This document shows, piece by piece, positions 33,768 to 42,399 of a stretch of 64,000 bases of DNA. Positions within the stretch are counted from its first letter, which is position 1; every line of letters begins with the position of its first letter. The notes under the pieces were generated by a model. It made no database searches, was not told the DNA's origin, and was given only the letters and a program-made list of their open reading frames with translations. The translations under genes were made by a program, and so were the position numbers. The stretch comes from Chryseobacterium piperi (GTDB lineage: Bacteria > Bacteroidota > Bacteroidia > Flavobacteriales > Weeksellaceae). The DNA is taken from positions 2,418,001 to 2,482,000 of the forward strand of contig NZ_CP023049.2 in the NCBI RefSeq assembly GCF_002285635.2, given 5' to 3'.

Positions 33768-34766
33768 ATGAGCGAAGAAGTTAAAAAATTCAAAATAACT
33801 ATAGACGGACAGACTGCTGAAGTTTTTCCTGGGACTTCCATTCTGGAGGCGGCCAGACAAATCGGTGGGAAATCTGTACCTCCAGCAATGTGCTACTACA
33901 GCAAATTGGAAACAAGCGGAGGTAGATGTAGAACATGTTTAGTGGAAGTTTCTAAAGGATCTGAAGCAGATCCGCGTCCTATGCCTAAATTAGTGGCAAG
34001 CTGCAGAACTAATGTAATGGATGGGATGGAAGTAAAAAATCTTACTTCTGACAAAGCTCAGGAAGGTAGAAAAGCGGTTACTGAATTCTTATTGGTCAAC
34101 CACCCGCTAGACTGCCCTATCTGTGATCAGGCCGGAGAATGTCATCTTCAGGATCTGGGATATGAACATGGAGTTGAAGGAACCAGAACTGAGTTTGAAA
34201 GAAACACATACGAAGCTGACGACCTTGGTCCGAATATTAAATTGAATATGAACCGTTGTATTCTTTGTGCAAGATGTGTGCTTACTGCTAATCAGCTTAC
34301 TGAAACAAGAGAGCACGGAATTCTTTTCAGAGGGGATCACGCTGAAATTTCAACATACCTGAATAAAGCGTTAGATAATGATTACATTGGAAACATTATC
34401 GATGTTTGTCCGGTAGGAGCTTTAACAGACAAAACGGCTCGTTTTGCAAGCAGAGTATGGTTTACAAGCCCTATGAATGCGACTTGTAAATGTGAAAAAT
34501 GTTCAGGAAAAGCTGTTCTTTGGATGAAAGGTGACGAAATTGTAAGAGTTACTGCAAGAAAAGATCAGTGGGGAGAAGTTGAAGAATTCATCTGTGATAC
34601 TTGTCGTTTTGATAGAAAAGAATTAAAATTCTGGAATATTGAAGGACCTAGACATATCGACAGACATTCTGTGATTTCATTGAACCATTATGAAAAACCT
34701 AAGGATGAGCTAAGAGTTTTAGACAATCCGATGGCTAAAGAAATCAGCGAAAAAGACGAAAAATAA
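33768..34766 (+). CDS. nuoG: NADH-quinone oxidoreductase subunit G, short form
   Basis: NuoG carries several iron-sulphur clusters of the peripheral arm. Visible ligands are the [2Fe-2S] set in MCYYSKLETSGGRCRTCLVE, the His-ligated cluster in HPLDCPICDQAGECHLQD, the [4Fe-4S] set CILCARC, and a further group CKCEKCSG with FICDTCRFD. At 332 residues it lacks the large C-terminal molybdopterin-oxidoreductase-like domain of the E. coli protein; this short form is usual in Flavobacteriia and is not a truncation. A repeat element separates it from nuoH. Confidence 0.95.
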   Translation: MSEEVKKFKITIDGQTAEVFPGTSILEAARQIGGKSVPPAMCYYSKLETSGGRCRTCLVEVSKGSEADPRPMPKLVASCRTNVMDGMEVKNLTSDKAQEGRKAVTEFLLVNHPLDCPICDQAGECHLQDLGYEHGVEGTRTEFERNTYEADDLGPNIKLNMNRCILCARCVLTANQLTETREHGILFRGDHAEISTYLNKALDNDYIGNIIDVCPVGALTDKTARFASRVWFTSPMNATCKCEKCSGKAVLWMKGDEIVRVTARKDQWGEVEEFICDTCRFDRKELKFWNIEGPRHIDRHSVISLNHYEKPKDELRVLDNPMAKEISEKDEK

Positions 34767-34860
34767 AATTTGAAAATTTGATAATGAGTTAGTTAATATG
34801 TTAAAAAGACTTTTCATCTTCTAACATTTAACCTCTACTATCTAACATCTAATATAAAAA
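34767..34860 (+). repeat. Heptamer-period inverted-arm element between nuoG and nuoH (element 6)
   Basis: The left arm (34770-34808) contains GATAATGAGTTAG-like words. The right arm (34812-34856) reads in clear 7-bp steps, with words such as TAACCTC, TACTATC and TAACATC. The reverse complement of the right arm resembles the left. The element ends at the nuoH ATG. Confidence 0.7.
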
Positions 34861-35922
34861 ATGGATTTACTTACATTTAAAGTGATACTTGTACTAGCGC
34901 TTTTCTTACTTTCATTAACGATAGCAGCCTACTCTACCTGGGCAGAAAGAAAAGTAGCCTCTATTATGCAGGATAGAATCGGGCCTAACAGAGCAGGACC
35001 TTTCGGATTATTGCAGCCACTTGCTGACGGTGGTAAATTCTTCTTTAAAGAAGACTTTACTCCTGCCAATGCAGAAAAATTCCTTTTCGTAGTTGGACCG
35101 GCATTGGTTATGTTCATCTCACTTATTACAGGAGCAGTTATTCCTTGGGGTAAAAGCTTAAATATCGGAGGTGTCTCTTATGATCTTCAGGTTGCGAATA
35201 TTGATGTGGGTGTATTATTCATTATCGGGATGGCTTCAATCGGAGTTTACGGAATCATGATCGGAGGTTGGGCTTCTAACAATAAATACTCATTATTAGG
35301 TGCGATCCGTGCTTCTTCACAGATGATTTCTTACGAATTGGCAATGGGATTAGCTTTACTTTCTATCATTATGATGTCAGGAAGTTTAGATTTAAAAGTA
35401 ATTACTGAAACTCAGACTACAGGGAAACTTTGGGGGCTTATTCATATCGACGGGATGAACTGGAATATTTTCTACCAGCCGTTAGCCTTTCTTATTTTCA
35501 TGGTAGCTGCGTTGGCAGAAACCAATAGACACCCTTTCGATTTACCTGAGTGTGAATCTGAACTGGTAACCGGATATTCTACGGAATATTCATCAATGAA
35601 GCTGGGATTGTATATGTTTGGGGAATACGTGAACATGTTTATTTCAAATGCGTTTATGGTTGTTCTTTTCTTTGGAGGATATAATTATCCGGGAATTGAA
35701 TGGGTAACCGAGCATTGGGGAGAGAACACTGCCGGAATTTTGAGTATTGTAGCCTTTTTAGCTAAAACAATTATCGGAATCCTTATCTTTATGTGGATCA
35801 GATGGACACTTCCAAGATTCAGATATGATCAGCTGATGCACTTAGGATGGAAAACATTAATTCCATTGGCAGTATTGAACCTAATTGTTACCGGTGCTTT
35901 AATTTTAGCATTTGGACACTAA
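34861..35922 (+). CDS. nuoH: NADH-quinone oxidoreductase subunit H
   Basis: NuoH links the peripheral and membrane arms and lines the quinone channel. The 353-residue protein has eight or more membrane helices and the family signatures AERKVASIMQDRIGPNRAGP near residue 28 and AETNRHPFDLPECESELV near residue 220. No unusual changes are seen. It is flanked on both sides by heptamer-repeat elements. Confidence 0.97.
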   Translation: MDLLTFKVILVLALFLLSLTIAAYSTWAERKVASIMQDRIGPNRAGPFGLLQPLADGGKFFFKEDFTPANAEKFLFVVGPALVMFISLITGAVIPWGKSLNIGGVSYDLQVANIDVGVLFIIGMASIGVYGIMIGGWASNNKYSLLGAIRASSQMISYELAMGLALLSIIMMSGSLDLKVITETQTTGKLWGLIHIDGMNWNIFYQPLAFLIFMVAALAETNRHPFDLPECESELVTGYSTEYSSMKLGLYMFGEYVNMFISNAFMVVLFFGGYNYPGIEWVTEHWGENTAGILSIVAFLAKTIIGILIFMWIRWTLPRFRYDQLMHLGWKTLIPLAVLNLIVTGALILAFGH

Positions 35923-36022
35923 AAAATTTGATAATTTGAAAATGAGTTGATGTGATAATGGTGATGATGTCATATAACATCTATCTTCCGGCTCCATCTT
36001 CTAACATTTAATAATAAAAAAA
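35923..36022 (+). repeat. Heptamer-period inverted-arm element between nuoH and nuoI (element 7)
   Basis: The left arm (35930-35973) runs with GATAATG/GTGATGA-type words and the right arm (35972-36012) with TATCTTC and TAACATT words. The segment GATGTCATAT pairs with ATATAACATC at the centre. The right arm shares the word TCTAACATTTAA with element 6. Confidence 0.7.
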
Positions 36023-36580
36023 ATGAAACTTACTAATAGATCAAAAGTTGTTTCTAACAAAGAAATGACCCTTGCTGAGAAAATCTATTTACCTGCGATT
36101 TTCAAAGGTATGGGGATTACATTCAAGCATGCTGTAAGAACCGTGGTAAAGGGTGCTCCTGCCGTTTATGCATATCCGGAAGTACAGAAACCAAGAGCTA
36201 AAGTATGGCGTGGTCATCATGTTCTTAAAAGAGATGAAGAAGGCAGAGAAAGATGTACAGCTTGCGGACTTTGTGCTGTTGCATGTCCTGCAGAAGCCAT
36301 TACGATGACCGCTTCTGAAAGAACTAAAGAAGAAAAACACCTTTACAGAGAAGAAAAGTATGCTTCAGTATATGAAATCAATATGCTAAGATGTATTTTC
36401 TGCGGAATGTGTGAGGAAGCTTGTCCAAAGTCAGCCATCTATTTAACAGACAGATTGGTGGACGTGGAAACTAACAGAGGTTCTTTTATCTATGGAAAAG
36501 ATAAATTAGTAGAAAAGATTAATGAAAGGATTGACATTACAGCAAGACAATCCGAGAAACAAAAAAATGCGGTAAAATAA
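36023..36580 (+). CDS. nuoI: NADH-quinone oxidoreductase subunit I
   Basis: NuoI carries clusters N6a and N6b that lead to NuoB. The 185-residue protein has two complete [4Fe-4S] motifs: CTACGLCAVACPAEAI and CIFCGMCEEACPKSAI. The N-terminal helix and the charged C-terminus are normal. The stop codon overlaps the nuoJ start by one base (TAATG). Confidence 0.97.
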   Translation: MKLTNRSKVVSNKEMTLAEKIYLPAIFKGMGITFKHAVRTVVKGAPAVYAYPEVQKPRAKVWRGHHVLKRDEEGRERCTACGLCAVACPAEAITMTASERTKEEKHLYREEKYASVYEINMLRCIFCGMCEEACPKSAIYLTDRLVDVETNRGSFIYGKDKLVEKINERIDITARQSEKQKNAVK

Positions 36581-37077
36581 TGGATCAGTTTTTATTTTTC
36601 TTGGTGGCTTTCTTAGCAGTAGCAAGTGCGGTTTATTTTGTATTTGCAAAAAATCCTTTATATGCTATTTTGTCATTAATTGTTACAATGTTTTCAATTG
36701 CCGGAATGTACATTCTTTTGAATGCCCAGTTCCTGGCAATCATTCAGATTATAGTATATGCCGGAGCAATCATGGTATTATTCCTTTATATCCTTATGAT
36801 GCTTAACCTTAATAAAACAGACGAAAGTAAAAAGAACAATACTTTAAAATTTGTTGGAGTTTTTACTGCCGGTCTTTTATTAATAGGGATCTTAGGAGTG
36901 TTCAGAGGAATACAGGACAATCATATTGTACTGGAAAATGTGGACAGAGGCGTTGGTCTTACTAAAACTCTGGGTAGACTTTTGTTTAATGAATATGTTT
37001 TACCGTTTGAGCTTGCTTCCATCCTTATTTTGGCAGGTATTGTAGGTGCGGTATTAATCGGTAAAAAAGATTTATAA
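36580..37077 (+). CDS. nuoJ: NADH-quinone oxidoreductase subunit J
   Basis: NuoJ is a membrane-arm subunit with five helices that shapes the junction between quinone site and proton pumps. The 165-residue protein has the conserved helix 3 segment (LAIIQIIVYAGAIMVLFLYI), with the pi-bulge region, and a last helix ending GAVLIGKKDL. It is translationally coupled to nuoI and followed by nuoK after 4 bp. Confidence 0.95.
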   Translation: MDQFLFFLVAFLAVASAVYFVFAKNPLYAILSLIVTMFSIAGMYILLNAQFLAIIQIIVYAGAIMVLFLYILMMLNLNKTDESKKNNTLKFVGVFTAGLLLIGILGVFRGIQDNHIVLENVDRGVGLTKTLGRLLFNEYVLPFELASILILAGIVGAVLIGKKDL

Positions 37078-37081
37078 AATT

Positions 37082-37411
37082 ATGGGAGAAGTAAATACAT
37101 TTATACAAAGCGTCCCTCTGAATTATTTCATCATTCTTTCTTCAGTATTATTCTGTTTGGGAGTGTTGGGAGTATTGCTGAGAAAAAATGCTATTGTAAT
37201 TTTGGGTTGTGTAGAGCTTATGCTTAATTCTGTAAACCTTTTATTGGCTGCTTTTTCAGCATATAAAGGAAATAGCGACGGACAACTTTTAGTTTTCTTC
37301 ATTATGGTGGTTGCTGCTGCGGAAGTAGCAGTAGGTTTGGCAATTATTGCTATGCTATATAGAAATACCCGTTCTGTAGATGTGAGTATATTTAATAAAT
37401 TAAGAGGATAA
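37082..37411 (+). CDS. nuoK: NADH-quinone oxidoreductase subunit K
   Basis: NuoK is an antiporter-like MrpC-type subunit. The 109-residue protein has three helices with the two buried glutamates of the proton path in ILGCVELMLNSVNLLL and VVAAAEVAVGLAIIAM. The gene lies 4 bp after nuoJ and 3 bp before nuoL, a compact block with no repeat element between. Confidence 0.96.
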   Translation: MGEVNTFIQSVPLNYFIILSSVLFCLGVLGVLLRKNAIVILGCVELMLNSVNLLLAAFSAYKGNSDGQLLVFFIMVVAAAEVAVGLAIIAMLYRNTRSVDVSIFNKLRG

Positions 37412-37414
37412 GGA

Positions 37415-39328
37415 ATGGAAAATTTAGTGTATGCAATAATACTTTTACCACTTTTAGGGTTTCTTATTAACGGTTTATTTGGGAAGAATCTTCCAAAAAT
37501 ATTGGTAGGTGGGTTAGCAACTGCGGTGGTCTTCGGATCTTTCTGCATCGCTGTCAGCCTTTTCATGAATTTCAATTCTGAAAGCCAGCCAGTAATCGTA
37601 AAAGCTTTTGAATGGTTTAGAGTCAACGGAGTTCAAATCAATTTTGGATTCCAGATCGATCAGTTATCGTTAATGATGATTATGATCATTACAGGTATCG
37701 GATCATTAATTCACCTGTACTCTATCGGATATATGAGTCATGATAAAGGGTTCTATAAGTTTTTTACTTATCTGAATCTTTTCATCTTCTCCATGTTACT
37801 TTTAGTAATGGGAAGCAATTACCTGATCCTTTTCATTGGATGGGAAGGGGTAGGTTTATGTTCTTACCTGTTGATCGGATTCTGGTTTACAAACGAGGAA
37901 TATGGTAAGGCAGCAAGAAAGGCATTCATCATGAACAGAATCGGTGACCTTGGTTTACTGATCGGTATTTTCATGATTGCTTCTCAAACCAATGCTATCG
38001 ATTATCTTTCAGTAGCTCAGAATGCTTCAAAATTTGAATTAGACGGAACAGTAATTATCTTTATTACAGCGAGTTTATTTATTGGTGCTACCGGTAAATC
38101 TGCTCAGGTTCCTTTATATACATGGTTACCGGATGCGATGGCAGGTCCGACACCGGTTTCTGCGTTAATTCACGCAGCAACGATGGTTACGGCAGGGATT
38201 TATTTAGTAGTAAGATCTAACTTCTTATTTACTTTAGCTCCAACTGTTCAGGGCGGAATTCTATGGATAGGATTCTTAACTGCAGCATTGGCAGGTTTCT
38301 ATGCACTTCGTCAAAACGACATTAAAAAAGTATTGGCTTATTCTACAGTTTCACAACTAGGATTTATGTTCATTGCTTTAGGATTAGGTGCTTATACAAC
38401 AGCCATGTTCCACGTAATGACACACGCATTCTTCAAAGCTTTATTGTTCCTGGGTGCAGGTTCTGTAATCCACGCAATGAGTAATGAGCAGGACATGCGT
38501 TTCATGGGAGGGTTAAAAAAGGTAATTCCTATTACCCATGCTACTTTCCTTATCGGAACATTGGCAATCTCAGGATTCCCGTTACTTTCGGGGATGATCT
38601 CTAAAGATGAAATTTTAGTAGCAGCTTTTGCTAAAAACCCGATCTACTGGGTAATGCTATTTATTTTAGCAGCAATTACAGCTACTTATATGTTCAGATT
38701 ATACTATCTTACGTTCCATGGAGAATTCAGAGGAACAGAGGAGCAGAAACACCACTTACATGAAAGCCCAATGAATATGACATTACCACTAGTGGTATTG
38801 GCTATCTTTTCTGTAATTGGAGGTTTTATTAATCTACCTCACTTTATCGGTCACGGTCATTATGCAAAATTAATGGAGTGGTTAAAACCGGTATTTACCG
38901 AGGAGAGTTTCAACCAAATGGAAGCGTTGCTTTCAGGGGTTGATTTTAAAACAGAAATGATACTTTTAGCAGCAACAGTGATTATGTTCTTCAGCGTATG
39001 GTTCATCGTTAAAAACACTTATGTGAATAAGAAAAAGATGGCACTTCCTGAAGACAGTTATACCGGTTGGGAAAAACTTTCTGCTAAAAAACTATATATT
39101 GACGAACTTTACAATGCATTAATTGTAAAAACTGTTGAAGGATTAGGACGTGGGGGAAAAATGTTTGATAAGGGTATCTTAGATCGCTTTGTAGACTTTG
39201 TCGGCGAAGGCGCGGAAGATAGCGGAAGATCTATGAAACGTATTCAAAATGGAAATGTTGAGACTTACATTCTTATCATGTCTTTAGCTGTGGGAATTAT
39301 ACTGATTGTTAACTTTATATTACAATAA
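37415..39328 (+). CDS. nuoL: NADH-quinone oxidoreductase subunit L
   Basis: NuoL is the distal proton-pumping antiporter-like subunit. The 637-residue protein has about 16 helices. Typical segments are GWEGVGLCSYLLIGFWF (glutamate and lysine region), KSAQVPLYTWLPDAMAGPTP and the His-containing AMFHVMTHAFFKALLFLGAG. The C-terminal lateral helix and final membrane helix (YILIMSLAVGIILIVNFIL) are complete. NuoM follows after 2 bp. Confidence 0.97.
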   Translation: MENLVYAIILLPLLGFLINGLFGKNLPKILVGGLATAVVFGSFCIAVSLFMNFNSESQPVIVKAFEWFRVNGVQINFGFQIDQLSLMMIMIITGIGSLIHLYSIGYMSHDKGFYKFFTYLNLFIFSMLLLVMGSNYLILFIGWEGVGLCSYLLIGFWFTNEEYGKAARKAFIMNRIGDLGLLIGIFMIASQTNAIDYLSVAQNASKFELDGTVIIFITASLFIGATGKSAQVPLYTWLPDAMAGPTPVSALIHAATMVTAGIYLVVRSNFLFTLAPTVQGGILWIGFLTAALAGFYALRQNDIKKVLAYSTVSQLGFMFIALGLGAYTTAMFHVMTHAFFKALLFLGAGSVIHAMSNEQDMRFMGGLKKVIPITHATFLIGTLAISGFPLLSGMISKDEILVAAFAKNPIYWVMLFILAAITATYMFRLYYLTFHGEFRGTEEQKHHLHESPMNMTLPLVVLAIFSVIGGFINLPHFIGHGHYAKLMEWLKPVFTEESFNQMEALLSGVDFKTEMILLAATVIMFFSVWFIVKNTYVNKKKMALPEDSYTGWEKLSAKKLYIDELYNALIVKTVEGLGRGGKMFDKGILDRFVDFVGEGAEDSGRSMKRIQNGNVETYILIMSLAVGIILIVNFILQ

Positions 39329-39330
39329 TA

Positions 39331-40824
39331 ATGTCTTGTTTATTATTAACATTATTACTTTTACCTCTAGTAGGTTCGGGACTAGTTTTTGCCTGGAAAA
39401 ATAAATCCAGCAAATATTTGGCGCTAGGAATTGCATTGATACAAATGCTTCTTACATTTTATATACTATCGGATTTCGATTTTACTCCGACGGTAGATAG
39501 TGTATTGCAGCATGAAATCAATTATCCTTGGTCACAATTTATCAAGAGCTCTCTGCATTTCGGAATTGACGGAATGAGCATGCTGCTTTTGTTATTGACC
39601 AATATCTTAACGCCTCTAATTATTTTATCTTCGTTCAACGAAAATGTGAGCTACAGAAATTCTTTCTATGGTCTTATCCTGCTGATGCAGTTTGGGCTTG
39701 TAGGAGTTTTCACTGCTCTAGACGGTTTACTGTTCTACATTTTCTGGGAGGTAACTCTTATTCCAATCTGGTTCATTGCCGGGCTTTGGGGTCAGGAAAA
39801 TAAAAGATTTGAATTTACGACGAAGTTCTTCGTATATACATTTGTAGGATCGTTATTCATGTTAGCAGGATTGATTTACGTTTACAATCACTCTGCATCA
39901 TTTGCTTTAACCGATCTATACAATGCTTCGCTTAATGAAACTCAGCAAACGGTAGTATTCTGGTTTATATTCTTTGCATTTGCAGTGAAGTTACCGATAT
40001 TCCCTTTTCATACATGGCAGCCGGATACCTATACCTACTCTCCCACCCAGGGATCGATGTTGTTATCAGGGATCATGTTGAAAATGGCCGTGTATGGAGT
40101 TCTCCGTTACTTATTACCTATCACTCCGATTCCTATTATGGGAATCTCAGGACAAATCGTAATTATCCTGGCTATTGTGGGTATTCTTCACGGGGCATTG
40201 ATCGCTATCATCCAGAATGATATGAAGAGAATCATTGCTTATTCTTCTTTCTCTCACGTTGGATTGATGATCGCAGGTATTTTTGCTTCAGCTGTTTTAA
40301 CCCTGAGAGGAACATTTACTGTTGAAGGAGCTGAGGGTGCTTTGGTACAAACTTTTGCTCACGGTATTAACGTAGTTGGTTTGTTCTATTGTGCTGACAT
40401 TCTTTATAAGAGATTTAAATCAAGAGATATCAGACAAATGGGAGGTTTAGCGAAAGTAGCTCCTAAGTTTGCCGTATTATTCCTTCTTATCTTGTTAGGT
40501 TCAATGGGTGTTCCATTAACTAACGGATTTATCGGAGAATTTATGTTGATTAAATCTGTTTTTGATTTCAATGTTTTAGCGGCTATAATTGCAGGTTTAA
40601 CTATTATCCTTTCTGCAGTATACTTATTGAGATTCTACGGAAAAGCAATGTTTGGAAAAGGAAATGAAGCCGTATTAAGTACAGCAAAAGATCTATCAGG
40701 TGTAGAGTTTTCTGTACTGGCAAGTTTAGCGGTTTTTGTGATTTTACTAGGTATTTTCCCACAGCCGGTAATTGACATGGTGAGTAGTTCGGTGAAGTTT
40801 ATCTATGCATCTTTGATTAATTAA
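39331..40824 (+). CDS. nuoM: NADH-quinone oxidoreductase subunit M
   Basis: NuoM is the middle antiporter-like subunit of complex I. The 497-residue protein has about 14 helices, with the conserved glutamate in FYIFWEVTLIPIWF, the lysine segment AVKLPIFPFHTWQPDTYTYS, and KRIIAYSSFSHVGLMIAG. No truncation or frameshift is visible. It is separated from nuoN by a repeat element of about 120 bp. Confidence 0.97.
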   Translation: MSCLLLTLLLLPLVGSGLVFAWKNKSSKYLALGIALIQMLLTFYILSDFDFTPTVDSVLQHEINYPWSQFIKSSLHFGIDGMSMLLLLLTNILTPLIILSSFNENVSYRNSFYGLILLMQFGLVGVFTALDGLLFYIFWEVTLIPIWFIAGLWGQENKRFEFTTKFFVYTFVGSLFMLAGLIYVYNHSASFALTDLYNASLNETQQTVVFWFIFFAFAVKLPIFPFHTWQPDTYTYSPTQGSMLLSGIMLKMAVYGVLRYLLPITPIPIMGISGQIVIILAIVGILHGALIAIIQNDMKRIIAYSSFSHVGLMIAGIFASAVLTLRGTFTVEGAEGALVQTFAHGINVVGLFYCADILYKRFKSRDIRQMGGLAKVAPKFAVLFLLILLGSMGVPLTNGFIGEFMLIKSVFDFNVLAAIIAGLTIILSAVYLLRFYGKAMFGKGNEAVLSTAKDLSGVEFSVLASLAVFVILLGIFPQPVIDMVSSSVKFIYASLIN

Positions 40825-40945
40825 AAGATTGAAAGATTCAAAAATTTAAAGATTAAGTAAATAATTTAAAAAATTAAGAGAGTATGAAATTGAGAAGTCA
40901 GTGTTTTTACCTTAAGTCTCAAATCTCGAATCTCGAATCTATATT
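40825..40945 (+). repeat. Heptamer-period inverted-arm element between nuoM and nuoN (element 8)
   Basis: The left arm (40826-40858) contains AAAGATT-type words. The right arm (40911-40940) contains CTCAAAT and CTCGAAT words in 7-bp register. The reverse complement of the right arm aligns well with the left arm over about 32 bp. It ends just before the nuoN ATG at 40946. Confidence 0.7.
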
Positions 40946-42325
40946 ATGAGTGTTTTAATTATTGTTTTCCTAACTGCAGTTGCTGCGTTGTTTTCAGGAG
41001 TTTTCGAACAAGGGAAATTCGCAAGATACATTGGGATTTTGGGGTTAATCATCGCATTATATGTGAGCTTCATGCCTGAATGTTCATTCTTCGACCACTA
41101 TAAAAATATGTATGAGTATGGCCCTAATACTGCCCTATTCACTAAAATTTCAATTGTAACGACTTTATTGTTGTTCTTCCTTGGAGGTTTTGCATTCAGT
41201 AACCACAGAAGCCATCAGTCGGAATTATATGCATTGATGCTATTTGCTCTTTGTGGAGGGATTGTTCTTTTCGGATACCAAAATTTGGTTACCTTATTCT
41301 TAGGTATCGAAATTTTATCTATTCCTTTATATGTAATGGCCGGAGCCAACAAAACTGATTTGAAATCAAATGAAGCTTCAATCAAGTATTTCCTGATGGG
41401 TGCATTTGCAACAGGTTTCCTGTTGTTTGGTATCGCATTTATTTATGGAAGCACCGGAAGTTTCGATTTATATAAAATTCATGATTTTGGAACGGCTAAT
41501 CCTAAAGATGTCATGTTCATCTTGGGCGTTATCCTTATGTTGTGTGCTTTGGCATTTAAGGTAGCTTTAGCTCCTTTCCATATGTGGAGCCCGGATGTAT
41601 ATTATGGTTCTCCGTCACTGATCACTGCTTTTATGGCAAGTGTTGTAAAAATTTCAGGATTCTTTGCATTCTTCAGATTGATGACCATTGCCTTTACGGG
41701 AGTAACTCATGAATGGATTAATGTTTTAGGAGTATTCCTGATCATTACTTTACTTCTAGCCAATGTAATGGGTCTTGCACAGACCAATGCGAAGAGAATG
41801 CTGGCGTACTCATCAGTATCTCATGCAGGATATATCGGTTTGGTTTTCTTTGGAATGACTAATCTGTCTACCTATAACCTTGCATTTTATCTATTTGCCT
41901 ATTCGCTATCTACAGTAGGAGTATTTATGTGCCTGATCTGGGTAGAGAAATTAAAAAGAGAAACTTCTTTCGGAGCGTTCAAAGGGTTGGCTAAATCTGA
42001 ACCTTTATTGGCTACTGTGGCAGCTATCTCGATGCTTTCAATGGCAGGGGTTCCACTAACAGCTGGTTTTATGGGTAAATTTGCCTTATTCTCCCAAGCA
42101 ATGAATGGTGCCGCTTTCTTAGTTTTAGTAGCGGTTCTGGGGTCTGCAATTTCAATTGCTTACTACCTTAGATTAATCATTGCCATGTTTTTCTTTAAAG
42201 AAACAACATTTAAAACTTCAGAAAAAGTAACACTTACTTATAATATTGTTGCGGTATGTATTATTGCCTCAATCATTATTTTAGGAGTATTTCCAGATAT
42301 GTTTGCAAGACAGTTTGGCTTATAA
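40946..42325 (+). CDS. nuoN: NADH-quinone oxidoreductase subunit N
   Basis: NuoN is the third antiporter-like subunit, next to NuoK. The 459-residue protein has about 14 helices, with LVTLFLGIEILSIPLYVMAG (conserved Glu), KVALAPFHMWSPDVYYGSP and KRMLAYSSVSHAGYIGL as family marks. It is the last gene of the operon and is followed after about 20 bp by a strong terminator. Confidence 0.97.
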   Translation: MSVLIIVFLTAVAALFSGVFEQGKFARYIGILGLIIALYVSFMPECSFFDHYKNMYEYGPNTALFTKISIVTTLLLFFLGGFAFSNHRSHQSELYALMLFALCGGIVLFGYQNLVTLFLGIEILSIPLYVMAGANKTDLKSNEASIKYFLMGAFATGFLLFGIAFIYGSTGSFDLYKIHDFGTANPKDVMFILGVILMLCALAFKVALAPFHMWSPDVYYGSPSLITAFMASVVKISGFFAFFRLMTIAFTGVTHEWINVLGVFLIITLLLANVMGLAQTNAKRMLAYSSVSHAGYIGLVFFGMTNLSTYNLAFYLFAYSLSTVGVFMCLIWVEKLKRETSFGAFKGLAKSEPLLATVAAISMLSMAGVPLTAGFMGKFALFSQAMNGAAFLVLVAVLGSAISIAYYLRLIIAMFFFKETTFKTSEKVTLTYNIVAVCIIASIIILGVFPDMFARQFGL

Positions 42326-42341
42326 CAATTAATATAAATAT

Positions 42342-42373
42342 AAAGAAGCACAACACAAAGTTGTGCTTTTTTT
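42342..42373 (+). terminator. nuo operon terminator
   Basis: AAGCACAA pairs with TTGTGCTT across a 7-nt loop, followed by TTTTTTTAT. It ends the nuo transcript. Confidence 0.85.
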
Positions 42374-42399
42374 ATAACTTTACTTTATAATTTTCAGTT

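Noticed and set aside
33768..34766. Truncated nuoG
   Set aside because: The protein lacks the molybdopterin-like domain of E. coli NuoG, but the short form with all cluster ligands is normal in Flavobacteriia.
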